This document shows positions 7,671-16,575 of a DNA stretch of 22,365 nt, in pieces. A program made the position numbers and the translations under genes. This DNA is from Coptodactyla brooksi (taxonomy: Eukaryota > Arthropoda > Insecta > Coleoptera > Scarabaeidae), in contig JAWQRM010000474.1 in the NCBI GenBank assembly GCA_033557675.1, forward strand, positions 1 to 22,365, read 5' to 3'. Position 1 is the first letter of the stretch. Each line of letters opens with the position of its first letter. The notes below the pieces were generated by a model. The model had not been told where the DNA came from and did not search any database. It saw only the letters and a program-made list of their open reading frames with translations.

Positions 7671-8756
7671 ACATATCCTTACATCAATGGATATTACGCC
7701 GAATCTAAAGCCAAAACGTCCCAATGGAAGCTTCCTGAAGAACTAACGCCAAAAAAGCTTGTCATGTTTAATGGAGTGTGAAGTTTCTGGTGTATACAAC
7801 ATGGTACGTAGAAAATGCTTTGCACCGATAAGACGATTGACTTATCACTATAGTAAGCTGTAGCTGTGAATTCAACAGTTCTCAGAGTTTCTCACCAATT
7901 ATACTCGATTGAAATATTGAGTTTATCGACGACACATCAATTACACGTATTCACGTTGTTACCACGGCGTATGTTAATTACAAAACTTGCGCAACAAAAT
8001 ATTTAGCAGGCCTTGACACCTCCATCGCAATTAATCTAAAGAGATTTCTACTTGCATACATGCATCTGTACTTGTAGCCTAATGCTCGATGCACGACTCT
8101 GCAGACTCTATATTTAGCAACTCGAACTTTTAACGCTAATAAATTCAATTGCGGTAATATTTAAGCACATTTGAGCGCGTGGAGTTATAATGTTAAGGTA
8201 ACCGAGTCCTCAATTCTAGACATTTATGCGTGTCCAACACTTTTCTTGTCTCCCCACCTCAGGTCGAACTTAACGCTTAATTGTAATTCGCCTGTGTCCG
8301 ATTTGATTCGCACCGAGATCAAATTGTGTTCTGATTCGCTAATTGAACTCGAGAGTTAGAGTTTAGAAGAGACCGAGAGCAAGAACTGAGAAAAATCACG
8401 CACCGCGCGCTAAAAACCCGGATTATGTAATTTCTAGGCCAATATCACTCGCACGCGTCTGGAAACTGGCCGGTATTTGTGGCTCGATTCGACCATTAGA
8501 CGCGGTTTCGACGGAATTCTTTACCTAAATCGACTTCGAACACCTATAAGGATACGTTGTAAAAAGTTGAGCCGAGTCGACCAACTTTGTGCAACTGCTG
8601 TGGGCTGAGCGCGAGGCCTAACCTACAAACTTGAATCTGAGAAATACGTCGGCGATTACCTTTGCAAAATCACTAAATGCTTTTACGTAGAAGAATGTTC
8701 TAATCGTAGTGTCGTCTACATTTGATAAACGAAGTGTCAAGTATCCACCCAAACTG
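7671..8756. other. No gene recognised; possible unique host DNA
   Basis: About 1.1 kb with no transposase motif. From about 8220 to 8660 it is richer in GC and CG dinucleotides than most of the window. A 62-codon plus-strand frame at 8171-8359 matches nothing I know. This is one of few stretches that may be ancestral non-repeat sequence. Confidence 0.4.
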
Positions 8757-8783
8757 CGTTACTAAGGTAAACGCCACCAAAGT

Positions 8784-8798
8784 TGGCAGCTGCGTCAT
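8784..8798 (+). repeat. Left arm of 15-bp inverted repeat
   Basis: TGGCAGCTGCGTCAT. Its exact reverse complement is at 11023-11037, 2.2 kb away across the transposase remnant. Confidence 0.85.
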
Positions 8799-9050
8799 AA
8801 CCTCAAAAAGGAAACTGCTGCTTTATTTCATTAAATAATCAATATAAAAAGCATTTATATACATACTTACGTGTTAAAACTAAAAAATCAAGTGAAATAG
8901 TTACGATTAAAACTTTGGTATGTTGGCAACACTTCACGAGGGAATACTTCACGACACCGTTGCCACACATTTTCACTTGTTGTTCATTTGTGCTTCAAAT
9001 TGACTTGGTAAGTAATGATGAATAATGAATCATAATAATTTCTAGTAAAA

Positions 9051-10409
9051 ATGTCGAAGCCAATGTCACTGGAAAATAGAATCTTTTTTTAATTAGTTAT
9101 TTCGAAAGAGAGATCATCTTCCGTTGTGTGCATTTTATGTTGGATTCGATCGAATTTTTGTCTTACCGGTAATCAATTAATGATCAACATTTTTTTGTTG
9201 TAGCGTGTCGCAGAAGCAGTTAACATCAGCGAACGAACCGTATCAAGAGTTAAACGTGAGGCAATTATGGATGGCAAAGTACAAGGGCCAAAGGAGTGTA
9301 CTCGGCAGAAACCGAAAACCGATATTGACAAGTAATACGGCAACGGATATTAGAAATGTCACTTATGAAATGTATAAGAAAAAAGTGCATGTTAAAATAA
9401 TTACTCTTTTAGAGAATTTGAAGTTGCCAGATATATATATATATATATATATATAATGGATATAATATTGAAGAACAGTAGAGTATTAGTTTTCAGTGGA
9501 AAAAGGATTGTCTGAAAATAGGGTTAATGAAATTGCCGAAGGTTGTGCTGGCACGTTTTTTATTTTTTAAAGGAGTACGTACAGAATATGAAATCCAAAA
9601 CATGGAAATCTCTTTAGACGAGACATGGGATCATTGTCAGAATGGATCAATGGCACGGTCGTGGCAAAACGGAACTAAGAATTCCATGAGAACTACTAAC
9701 ACGGAAGGCACCCGGTACGTTATTTTACATGAGGGAAATTCTAATGGTTTTATTACAGATGCAAGCTTGGTATTTTCTTCGAAAACGAAAGATCCTGATT
9801 ATCAGGGAGAAATGAACCAATAGAATTGGATTGAAGAGGTATTTCTAAAAAATCTAAAAGAGTTATCAATGATTGTTATGGATAATGCCAGCTACCATTC
9901 TACGTTGGCAGATAAAGTACCAAATTCTAGTTGGAGAAAGACGGAAATTGTAAATTGGTTACAGCAACGTAACATCAACTGTAACAACATGTTCAAAAAA
10001 GAATTATTGGTGCTTATGGCAAATAGCCAGCCTGTAAAAACTTATGTTACAGACTAACTTGCAACTAAGTATGGTTACAAAGTTTTAAGGCTGCCTCCCT
10101 ATCATTGTATTTTTAATCCAATAGAGAATACCTGGGCGATTGCAAAAAAACTACTACAATAACCATATGGGGCGAGGTGGTTATGGAACAGCGTGCCTAG
10201 CTATGTGGAAAGAAGCCCTGGACTATGTTACACCAGAAATGTGGCAGAACGCCACAAACCACACGGAAAAGGTGATACAAGAATGGTGGCACAAGTAAGT
10301 GGTTTTTGAACAAAAGGAGCCCCCGGGATTAGTAATACAACTAGGAGATAGCAGCAGTGATGAAGAAAATTCGGAAATGCAAAGTACCTCTAATCTAGAC
10401 TATGACTGA
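9051..10409 (+). pseudogene. Transposase, long-spacing D-D-E IS630/Tc1/mariner superfamily (Sailor/DD82E-like)
   Basis: The first ATG used is 9051 (MSKPMSLENRIFF), followed by an in-frame TAA at 9090. From 9204 the same frame gives RVAEAVNISERTVSRVKREA, a helix-turn-helix DNA-binding segment. After a TAA at 9333 a shifted frame continues as VTYEMYKKKVHVKIITLLE. An (AT)n tract at 9430-9455 then replaces part of the protein. The DDE domain follows in one frame: SLDETW (first Asp, codon 9617-9619), YVILHEGNSNGFI, VFSSKTKDPDYQGEMN, IVMDNASYHS (second Asp, 9881-9883), VPNSSWRKTEIVNWL, LRLPPYHCIFNPIENTWA (Glu, 10124-10126). The second Asp and the Glu are 80 residues apart, far more than in mariner or Tc1 and close to the DD82E (Sailor) group. 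A last shifted frame gives MWKEALDYVTPEMWQN and an acidic tail SSSDEENSE. In-frame stops at 9821, 10055 and 10295 kill it. Confidence 0.85.
9430..9455. repeat. (AT)n microsatellite inside the transposase
   Basis: About 13 AT units directly after the LLENLKLPD coding segment. Coding similarity resumes downstream near 9495 (FQWKKDCLK), so the tract has expanded within, and partly replaced, the segment between the DNA-binding and catalytic domains. Confidence 0.92.
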
Positions 10410-11022
10410 TTTTCTGCCCTTTTACAGCATTTCCATTTATATGGATTATTTTTCTGCCTCTTTACTGCAGAGTATTCTTTTATTTATTTGTTTTTACTTA
10501 TATTTATTTTACAGTTGTTTCATATTTTCAAACATATTTTGTATAGTGTAGATATTTATTTATGACGTACTTATCATTTGAGAATATGATTTAGTTTTGA
10601 ATATCTTCATTAATTGTTAAGAATATGCTTTTATTTAATTGATTTGCTGAATATAGTTTTTGTTATTTAAACTCGTTTTTTTTTCTGTCATAACTATTTT
10701 GTCTAAATCATCTATTACAATTAATTAACACATAATTGTATTTTATTTATTTTTAGGTTTTAAACTTGAAGTTGCTATATAAATGTTTTGGAAAGCCGTA
10801 GATAAATGTGTACTTACAAGACGAAATGTTTCCTTATTAGAAAATTTCGGTCTATAGTAAACTTTACTTTGCAAGTACATTAAATAACATGCGACGGTAA
10901 ATACCGCAGCCAGCTGTCAATTTAACCTTTAAACGTACACAACCAAAAACAACTGATCGACGCACGTGGGAACAAACAGAAATAGTGGCAACTGTGCCTC
11001 TGGGAGCGGAGCTAACAGACTG
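10410..11022. other. Non-coding 3' region of the D-D-E element
   Basis: T-rich, about 600 bases between the last transposase stop and the right inner inverted repeat. No reading frame matches a family. Confidence 0.5.
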
Positions 11023-11037
11023 ATGACGCAGCTGCCA
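11023..11037 (-). repeat. Right arm of 15-bp inverted repeat
   Basis: ATGACGCAGCTGCCA, exact reverse complement of 8784-8798. Confidence 0.85.
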
Positions 11038-11165
11038 TCAGGAAAAATTAATTTGTTTACTCTTACTGCATCACGTAAAATTATATTGCTCACGGATTAT
11101 GACCGATCACAGTCTATAGCAATCTAAACAACTTCATAGTAAAACTTTATATTTACCTTGGTAAA

Positions 11166-12262
11166 ATTGCATCACCGTCATTTTGGTTTATTATTAAGGA
11201 GTGCGTCTGTGCATTCTTTGCCTCTTCGCATTGATTCCCTTTGGATACACGCTCATCAATCTTCCTGGAAATATTGTGAATTATGCATGCTGAACGGTAA
11301 TACAGGGTTACTGAGAATTCGACGTACACATTTGCAGACGTGATGGTAAAGCTAATATGTAATTTACTCGACCCTAATATGCATTCTGCAAGAGTTAAAC
11401 AGCTTTAAGATATTTTAATGGAATTGTTTTCATCCAAAATTAATATCGACTAACATATATTTTTACTTTCAAGCGCAATTAATCTACAAATTATCTTAAA
11501 AACTTCTCTACTTAACTAACTTTCACGTGAGGTACGGTCAGTTGCATTCAAAACGTTCACGCTATCAAAATACCTGCGCATATGAATCTTCAAAAGTTAA
11601 GAATAGGGTTGTGTTAGATACACCTATTTTTATTTCCTAAAAAGATTTTCTTCGACCTTGAATATTAACCTTATCATACTTGGACGCTGTCCAGGTATAT
11701 TCGGATATAATTGTTACTAGAAAATTAGTGCCAGTTCTAAAATGCCACCAATTTCATTTTCTGACGATTCAAACACGTTTTCTATTTCAACTGATAGAAA
11801 AAAGACATATTTTCTTCCAACATGCATTTAACGTTGATGTTTGTAGTTCTTTCAGCAACAAAGATATAATATCAATGCACTGCTTAATTGAAAATTCATT
11901 CCGAGCTTCCGGTGTTGATTTCGAATCGATTACGTCTAAAATCCACTAGTGCTTTTTTATATAATAAGTTTTGAAGCTATAAATAATACTTTGATCCAAT
12001 GGTTGTAACAACGAAATAGTGTTAGGTGGTAGGTGGAGCATTATCTAATAGTAATAGCGCCTTGAAGCTCAAATTTTTCTGCTTTAAATAACTTTCAAGG
12101 TTTGGCACAAAACAATTTAAAAACCAATGTTTAAACAATATAGATTATACATTTTCATGCAAAGCCACTACAATTCATTATTCCTTCCAGTTATTATTTT
12201 AAGGTGATTTAGTTTTTAATGTGTTAACCAAAAATAATGCTATCTAGTGCTGTAGAAATACA
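11166..12262. other. No gene recognised
   Basis: About 1.1 kb of AT-rich sequence. A plus-strand open frame at 11680-11949 (89 codons, no clear start context) has no motif I recognise. It lacks repeats or membrane-type runs and is probably chance. Confidence 0.45.
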
Positions 12263-12432
12263 GTGTTGTACAAAGGTTTTCCCAATTTTTTATCGTGTTG
12301 GAGCGAAGCCATGTTGCAGGTTATAGTGCTATGCGAGGGTTCCCGCAATTTATCCTATTATATTAAAACGAAACCGTGCTGTAGGATGCCGTGCTGTAGG
12401 ATGCCGTGCTGTAGGATGCCGTGCTGTAGGAG
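12263..12432 (+). repeat. Nested tandem repeat: ~57-bp pair plus four 15-bp units
   Basis: Four copies of CCGTGCTGTAGGATG run from 12374 to 12432, the last ending AGG instead of ATG. Upstream, two diverged units of about 57 bases each pass through a GGTTTTCCC or GGGTTCCCG start, an AATTT-rich middle, and end in GCGAAGCCATGTTGCAGG or ACGAAACCGTGCTGTAGG. The 15-mer is the tail of this larger unit, amplified. One frame reads CCRMP repeated, with no sign that it is a real protein. Confidence 0.85.
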
Positions 12433-13086
12433 GGCTACCTGGCCAACACTGTAATGTGATTTGGCGGCCATCCTAAAAACCGCATTTTTCTAAACCGTCC
12501 AATGGTTCGTCAACTAAGCAGCAGCGTATCAAATACTCGAGTCACCCAACCTTGTGCTGTGGCATGACGCGTAGAAGAAGGCTTTGAGAACAGACGCCCG
12601 AAGTACCCTTTTCAAAGTATTCTATTCGCACTTATCCTCCTCCTCATTACTCATCGGGAGCGACAGATGTAGTTTTATATATTTTTATAGAGTAACATCG
12701 GCACATATATTAACTTGACAGTGGTAAAATGTTGCATATACCTACAATTTTCATTATATAAGGCTTACTTTAGCACGATAATTTGTTCGAGCAGATAAAA
12801 TGCCTTGACTATTTCGCAGACTACATACTGCATGATGTTGACAAATATCGTCACATCATTTTCCCTTAGCAATGAATATCCCTTCCCCCACTCCCCTCCC
12901 TCCTCCTACCCACATAAACACAAAGTGTTCAAAAAGACGAGGACTTTCACTACCTGCAGGTCCGAATTTAAATAGTCTAACATTTTTCACTACAATTCAG
13001 GTACCCTTACTTTCTGTGTTAATGATACATACATATACCTAGATAAAGTATGTGCTTGGCTTTCGTCGGGTAAAGATAAAATCGTT
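12433..13086. other. No gene recognised; contains a G-quadruplex motif
   Basis: About 650 bases without a coding match. The one standout is the C-rich tract at 12880-12911. Confidence 0.5.
12880..12911 (-). other. G-quadruplex motif on the minus strand
   Basis: The plus strand has C-runs at 12880-12882, 12885-12889, 12893-12896 and 12898-12900, plus one at 12909-12911. The minus strand therefore has four or five G-runs of three to five bases with core loops of one, three and two bases. This fits the standard quadruplex pattern and is rare in DNA this AT-rich. Confidence 0.8.
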
Positions 13087-13522
13087 GGTTGTCGGCACGG
13101 AGTAAGAATAAGGAGACTCCACTTCCACTTACGTTTCTCTAGAAACAATTTCTAAGTCAACTATTATCGCCACCTATACGAGCTCGTCTTAGTTTGTTCC
13201 AATGTGGCGCCCTTCGCGGAGAAATCTGAAGGCATCCGAATCAATATAACCTGTATTATAGTTTAGTTTGATAGTTTGGGATTTCGCAGTGACTTCGTTT
13301 TCTGAAATTTTCATATATTTTTATAATTTGTGAGATTTATTTATATCACGCATGAATAAAATGTCTTGACTAAGTCAGGTCAGACACCCACTGAGACTCT
13401 TCCGCAAGGGGCGCCATATTGAAACAAATTAAAAAGAGGTCGTCGAGAAGCCGACTTAGAAAATCGTTCGATATATCAAGTGGAAGTGGAGTTTCCTTAT
13501 TCTTGCTCCGTGATTGTCAGGC
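13087..13522. mobile_element. Foldback element with ~135-bp inverted arms
   Basis: The left arm (about 13087-13228) contains CACGGAGTAAGAATAAGGAG then ACTCCACTTCCACTT, and later TTTCTAAGTC and TTTGTTCCAATGTGGCGCCC. The reverse complement of the right arm (about 13388-13522) has CACGGAGCAAGAATAAGGAA, ACTCCACTTCCACTT, TTTCTAAGTC and TTTGTTTCAATATGGCGCCC in the same order. Outer portions are the most alike. A spacer of about 160 bases lies between. It has no coding capacity. It ends about 120 bases before the LINE ORF1, so an alternative is that one arm is LINE 5' untranslated sequence and the other an inverted duplicate of it. Confidence 0.72.
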
Positions 13523-13639
13523 AAGTATGGCAAAAACTAGTGTGGACGGAAGGCCAAGACCGAACCGTGTCGAACATTCAACGATTTTAGCTTAAACAGA
13601 CATAGAAACATTTTCTGTGTAGTGGCGTACTGATACAAA

Positions 13640-14255
13640 ATGAAGTACCGATTAACTAGCTCACATCAAAATTTAACGAAAACAGATAATTGGCATACTT
13701 TACTCCTCCAATTCATCCAAAGAAGTTATGAATTGGTTCAGGAAAATCATGCAAGATTGCAAAATGATCAGATCTTGTGCAATGAATGGAAAAAAGCTGA
13801 AAACGAAAAAAATGTTTTGACGAGCAAAAACAATCAGATACAGAATGAACTTAAACAACTACAGTGGGAACTAGCAGACTTGCAAAGAAGATATTTACAG
13901 CTCAAAAAATCCTCAATAAGCCAAAAGAAGATAAAATAGTGAAGAACTGGCAAAAGAGACAGAATGGATTAGAGCGAAAGGCAGAAATAAGAAAAGGAAA
14001 ATGGATACTTCGCTATCGTCACCACAAAAGGAAACGGATACATCTAATGAATTGCATATTAAAATACAAAAACCAAAACAACCGCCACCGACAGTAGTGG
14101 ATGGCATTGAAAACTTCAATGAACTTCATAAAAAAATGGAGGAAACGACGACTGGATTTCGAATTAAGATTATAAATAATTATAAATATATAATTATTAT
14201 AAATATAAATACTGATAAAGCATATAAAATTAGACCAATGATATCTGCTTTGTAG
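13640..14255 (+). pseudogene. LINE ORF1 (gag-like), N-terminal part
   Basis: The first 99 codons (MKYRLTSSHQNL...) include a heptad-like coiled-coil segment around residues 45-95, consistent with ORF1 protein self-association. Near 13938 the frame shifts. The new frame reads SEELAKETEWIRAKGRNKKR, then KMDTSLSSPQKETDTSN and PKQPPPTVVDGIENFNELHK, a motif order seen in gag-like ORF1 proteins of jockey-type elements (a PPPxxVDGI-type block before the zinc-knuckle region). The segment ends IRPMISAL with a stop at 14253-14255, where the piggyBac sequence begins. ORF1 proteins bind the element RNA in the ribonucleoprotein particle. Family placement rests on recalled motif patterns, and the coiled-coil call is by eye. 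Confidence 0.7.
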
Positions 14256-15317
14256 GAGCAATTTTTTAAATGTACCAATGACACAAGGGAACTAAGCATT
14301 GATGAGTCCATGATATTCTTCAAAGGCCGTAGTTCCTTGAAACAGTACAATCCGATGAAGCGCGGTTATAAAATTTGGTCAATTGCAGATCAGAATGGTT
14401 TCACACTAGACTCGTATCAGGGTAAAAACGAAAAACTGGCAGAGGAATTTGGTGAATATGGTTTAGGGGAGCGTGTAGTACTTTTTCTATCCAAGCGATT
14501 TTGGAGACAAAAGAAGAAGTTATTTTTTGACAACTATTTTACCTCGATACCATTGTTATAAAAACTTCGCATCGAGGACACTCTTGGATGTGAAACAATA
14601 CGTTCTATCAGATAGCATTTACCATACGATATGACAGATAACAAAAAAATATCAAGAAGTGACTATGACTACAGGTTCTCATCCACAAATATAGGATACC
14701 ACATATGGAAAGATAACAAAGTTGTGCACTTTGCATCCAATTACCACGGAAACGAAGAAAATGTAACAAACAGAAAGAAAAAAGATGAATCATTTGAGAA
14801 AATTAAGTGCCCAAAAGTTGTCAATGATTATAACTCCAATATGGGAGGAGTCGATTTAGCTAATCAACTTCGAAGCTCATATTGTGTTGACAGAAAATCG
14901 CGAAAGTGGTGGCACCGAATTTTTTGGGCACTTATAGATATAAGTTTTGTTAATTCGACAATTATATTCAATCAACCTTTTGAGAAAATCTCTCCTTTGG
15001 AATTTCGAAGATCAATTTCCAGTGGATTAATGAACCAAGCCGATTGTATGGAACGGAAAAATAGAAAAAAAAATTCAAACAATTTAACTTTACCTACTAA
15101 ACATAGAAAATATAACTATAGTATACCAGATAATATAAGAAAAGAAAAATTGGGAAAACGCTGGCCAGTTTTTACAAATAATCGAGGAAGATGCGAAATG
15201 GGTAGCTCTATTGCACTTGAGTCCTGTCCACAGTCCAAGTGCTGCACTTGTAACGTATTTCTTTGTTGCAATGCGAAAAAGAATTGTTTTATTGACTATC
15301 ACAAAATAATACCCTAA
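14256..15317 (+). pseudogene. piggyBac-like transposase, C-terminal two-thirds
   Basis: One reading frame runs from EQFFKCTNDTRELSIDESMI to the stop at 15317, broken only by TAA at 14559 and TAG at 14613. All three catalytic Asp are present: SIDES (codon 14301-14303), FFDNYFTS (14529-14531) and MGGVDLANQL (14853-14855). Other family marks are GRSSLKQYNPMKRGYKIW, KCPKVVNDYNSNMGGVD, the tryptophan block RKWWHRIFWALID, and a C-terminal Cys-rich finger (ESCPQSKCCTCNVFLCC). A polyadenylation-like AATAAA lies at 15366-15371. The N-terminal third, including the acidic leader and part of the dimerisation and DNA-binding domain, is absent. It differs clearly from the copy at 6468-7584 in sequence and is a separate lineage. 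With only two stops it is younger than that copy. Confidence 0.9.
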
Positions 15318-15513
15318 TGTTTTTTTTTTAAATTAGCATTTATTGTATTGGTACAAATTATGTAAAATAAATTTTATTTTGCTTTTTTGTTCATTTTTAA
15401 ATTATTTATTACTCATAGAAATTCTTAGTTTACATATTCCTGACGGAACGTATATGTCCCACTCAAAAAAAATATCAAAATATCAAAAATTCGAATAAAT
15501 TTTAAAATAAAAT

Positions 15514-15537
15514 TGGTGTTGGGCATTAAAGGGTTAA
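15514..15537 (-). repeat. piggyBac right terminus with TTAA
   Basis: AAAGGGTTAA on the plus strand is the classic end of a piggyBac-family element, followed by the TTAA target. The inward 20 bases are given under the element entry. Confidence 0.85.
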
Positions 15538-15943
15538 AAATTATTGTGCAAAGCAGCCAATATGTATTAAATGCACCGAAAAGCACCACAGAAAAAATTC
15601 TGATAAAGCAGCAGATGTAAAACGAAAATGGATGCATTTCGGAGAACCTCATCCGGCTAACTACCGTGAATGTAGAATAGATAAGGAATTGCAAAAAATT
15701 AAAATAAATCTTAAAAAAAAAAACAGGCCCTTCAAAGCAGCCAATGGAAAAAGAGGTAGAAATGAATAAAACTACTAATAAAGGGAAGAATCTGAAACCC
15801 TCAAGGATAAATAACAACGTGACTTATTCTCAAGCAGTAAAGGGAACTCCGCAATCCCAGAAAGTTGAACCGAATAACAACCAATTCTCATCTATTGAAA
15901 CAAATTTACGATCCACAATGGATAAATTAATTAAGCAAGTTCA
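15538..15943 (+). pseudogene. LINE ORF1 (gag-like), C-terminal part
   Basis: Directly after the piggyBac TTAA, one frame reads YCAKQPICIKCTEKHHRKNS and later HFGEPHPANYRECR. These are remnants of the zinc-knuckle region of jockey-type ORF1 (Cys and His spaced as in nucleocapsid knuckles), where the second knuckle has lost its first Cys pair (KWMHFGEPHPANY where family members have Cys residues). A frameshift near 15735-15744 leads to a frame with VTYSQAVKGTPQSQ, a typical block after the knuckles, and FSSIETNLRSTMDKLIKQ, the C-terminal helix. The frame then runs without a break into ORF2 sequence. Some 60 residues expected before the knuckles are missing because of the piggyBac-linked deletion. 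Confidence 0.8.
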
Positions 15944-16575
15944 GTTGAAAGTACCACTGCAAACAGAAGAACAACGGGCTATTGCGCGGAAAAAAATTGT
16001 CAACGATACACAGCAGTCAGCATGGGAAAACACGCATGAAATAAAAAGGAGATTAAAAGGCAATCACTATCCTAAAAAAATTCTAGACTTGGTATCAGAA
16101 AGACGAAAAGCAAGGAGAAAGTGGCACCAGACCAGTACACCTAATGATAAAAATAGACCAAATAAACTGCATCACAATTAAAAAAAGAAAACTGACACCA
16201 TAAATAAGTTTCTAAGCGAATTTACAAATGACTCCAACATCGAATATTCATTTTGGAAAATCACGAAAACCTCAAAAAACCAATGATGCAAATACCGCCT
16301 ATCAGGAATATGGATGGTACTTGGGCTAGAAGCAATGAACCAAAAGCATCAAGATTAGCAGAATATTTAGAAAACGTCTTTCAACCGAATTTGGCAGAAA
16401 ATAATGAAGTACTACCAGATTTTGTTTGCCAGGACAGAAAGGAAATTCCACCAACCTCGCCAACTGAAGTCAAATAGGAAATCAAAACAAACATCAACAT
16501 GAAGAAAGCACCCGGTTCCATCTCATTTCTGGGCAAGTACTACAAGAACTTTCTAAAAAATCTTGAACTTTCTAG
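15944..16575 (+). pseudogene. LINE ORF2 fragment: linker and start of reverse transcriptase
   Basis: It begins VQLKVPLQTEEQRAIARKK in the same frame as ORF1. It continues as WENTHEIKRRLKGNHYPKK and DLVSERRKARRKWHQT, the conserved linker after the endonuclease domain of jockey-type ORF2. After a TAA at 16179 the frame gives INKFLSEFTNDSNIEYSFWK, and a shifted frame gives KPMMQIPPIRNMDGTWARSN, LAEYLENVFQPN and, after a TAG at 16474-16476, INMKKAPGS, the first reverse-transcriptase motif. Similarity ends near 16575. The entire endonuclease domain is missing at the ORF1-ORF2 joint, and the polymerase core is missing at the 3' side. It encodes nothing functional. Confidence 0.82.

Larger units (their letters stand above)
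8757..11165 (+). mobile_element. Long-spacing D-D-E transposon (Sailor/DD82E-like)
   Basis: A broken IS630/Tc1/mariner-superfamily transposase (9051-10409) is bracketed by two sets of inverted sequences. Inner set: TGGCAGCTGCGTCAT at 8784-8798 against its exact complement at 11023-11037. Outer set: TTACTAAGGTAAAC near 8760 against the complement of TTACCAAGGTAAAT near 11152-11165, 12 of 14 matching. Further complementary pieces lie inside (AGTTGCCAC-type sequence near 8960 and 10990). Element size would be about 2.25 to 2.4 kb. Which pair marks the true ends is not settled, and no clean TA duplication is visible. Confidence 0.65.
14256..15537 (+). mobile_element. Left-truncated piggyBac-like transposon inserted in LINE ORF1
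   Basis: The right terminus is complete: reading inward from TTAA (15534-15537) the minus strand gives CCCTTTAATGCCCAACACCA, a standard piggyBac-type inverted repeat. LINE coding sequence resumes immediately after TTAA. On the left there is no terminal repeat: LINE ORF1 passes straight into the middle of the transposase near 14256. The left half of the transposon, together with the adjoining part of ORF1, was therefore lost, most simply in one deletion. Confidence 0.85.
13523..16575 (+). mobile_element. Jockey-like non-LTR retrotransposon, internally deleted and interrupted by a piggyBac
   Basis: Three LINE pieces in order and orientation make up the element. ORF1 start is at 13640-14255, ORF1 end at 15538-15943, and ORF2 from after the endonuclease to the start of the reverse transcriptase at 15944-16575. 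A left-truncated piggyBac occupies the gap. The rest of ORF2, the 3' untranslated region and the poly(A) tail were not found downstream. The 5' boundary is not defined. Confidence 0.78.

Noticed and set aside
8028..8056. Shared CGCAATTAATCTA with 11474-11516
   Set aside because: A 13-base match followed by loose similarity in AT-rich DNA is not enough to call a repeat.
11680..11949. 89-codon open frame on the plus strand
   Set aside because: No family motif, no start context, no splice or polyadenylation support; length is within chance for this size of window.
12263..12454. Cys-rich CCRMP-repeat protein
   Set aside because: The repeat is a product of a DNA-level 15-base tandem array; no conserved flanking protein sequence.
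12796..13380. AAAATGCCTTGACTA near 12797 and AAAATGTCTTGACTA near 13359 as repeat copies
   Set aside because: The similarity covers about 15 bases only and does not extend on either side.
15425..15817. 130-codon open frame on the minus strand
   Set aside because: It is antisense to the piggyBac end and the LINE ORF1; those sense-strand matches explain the sequence.
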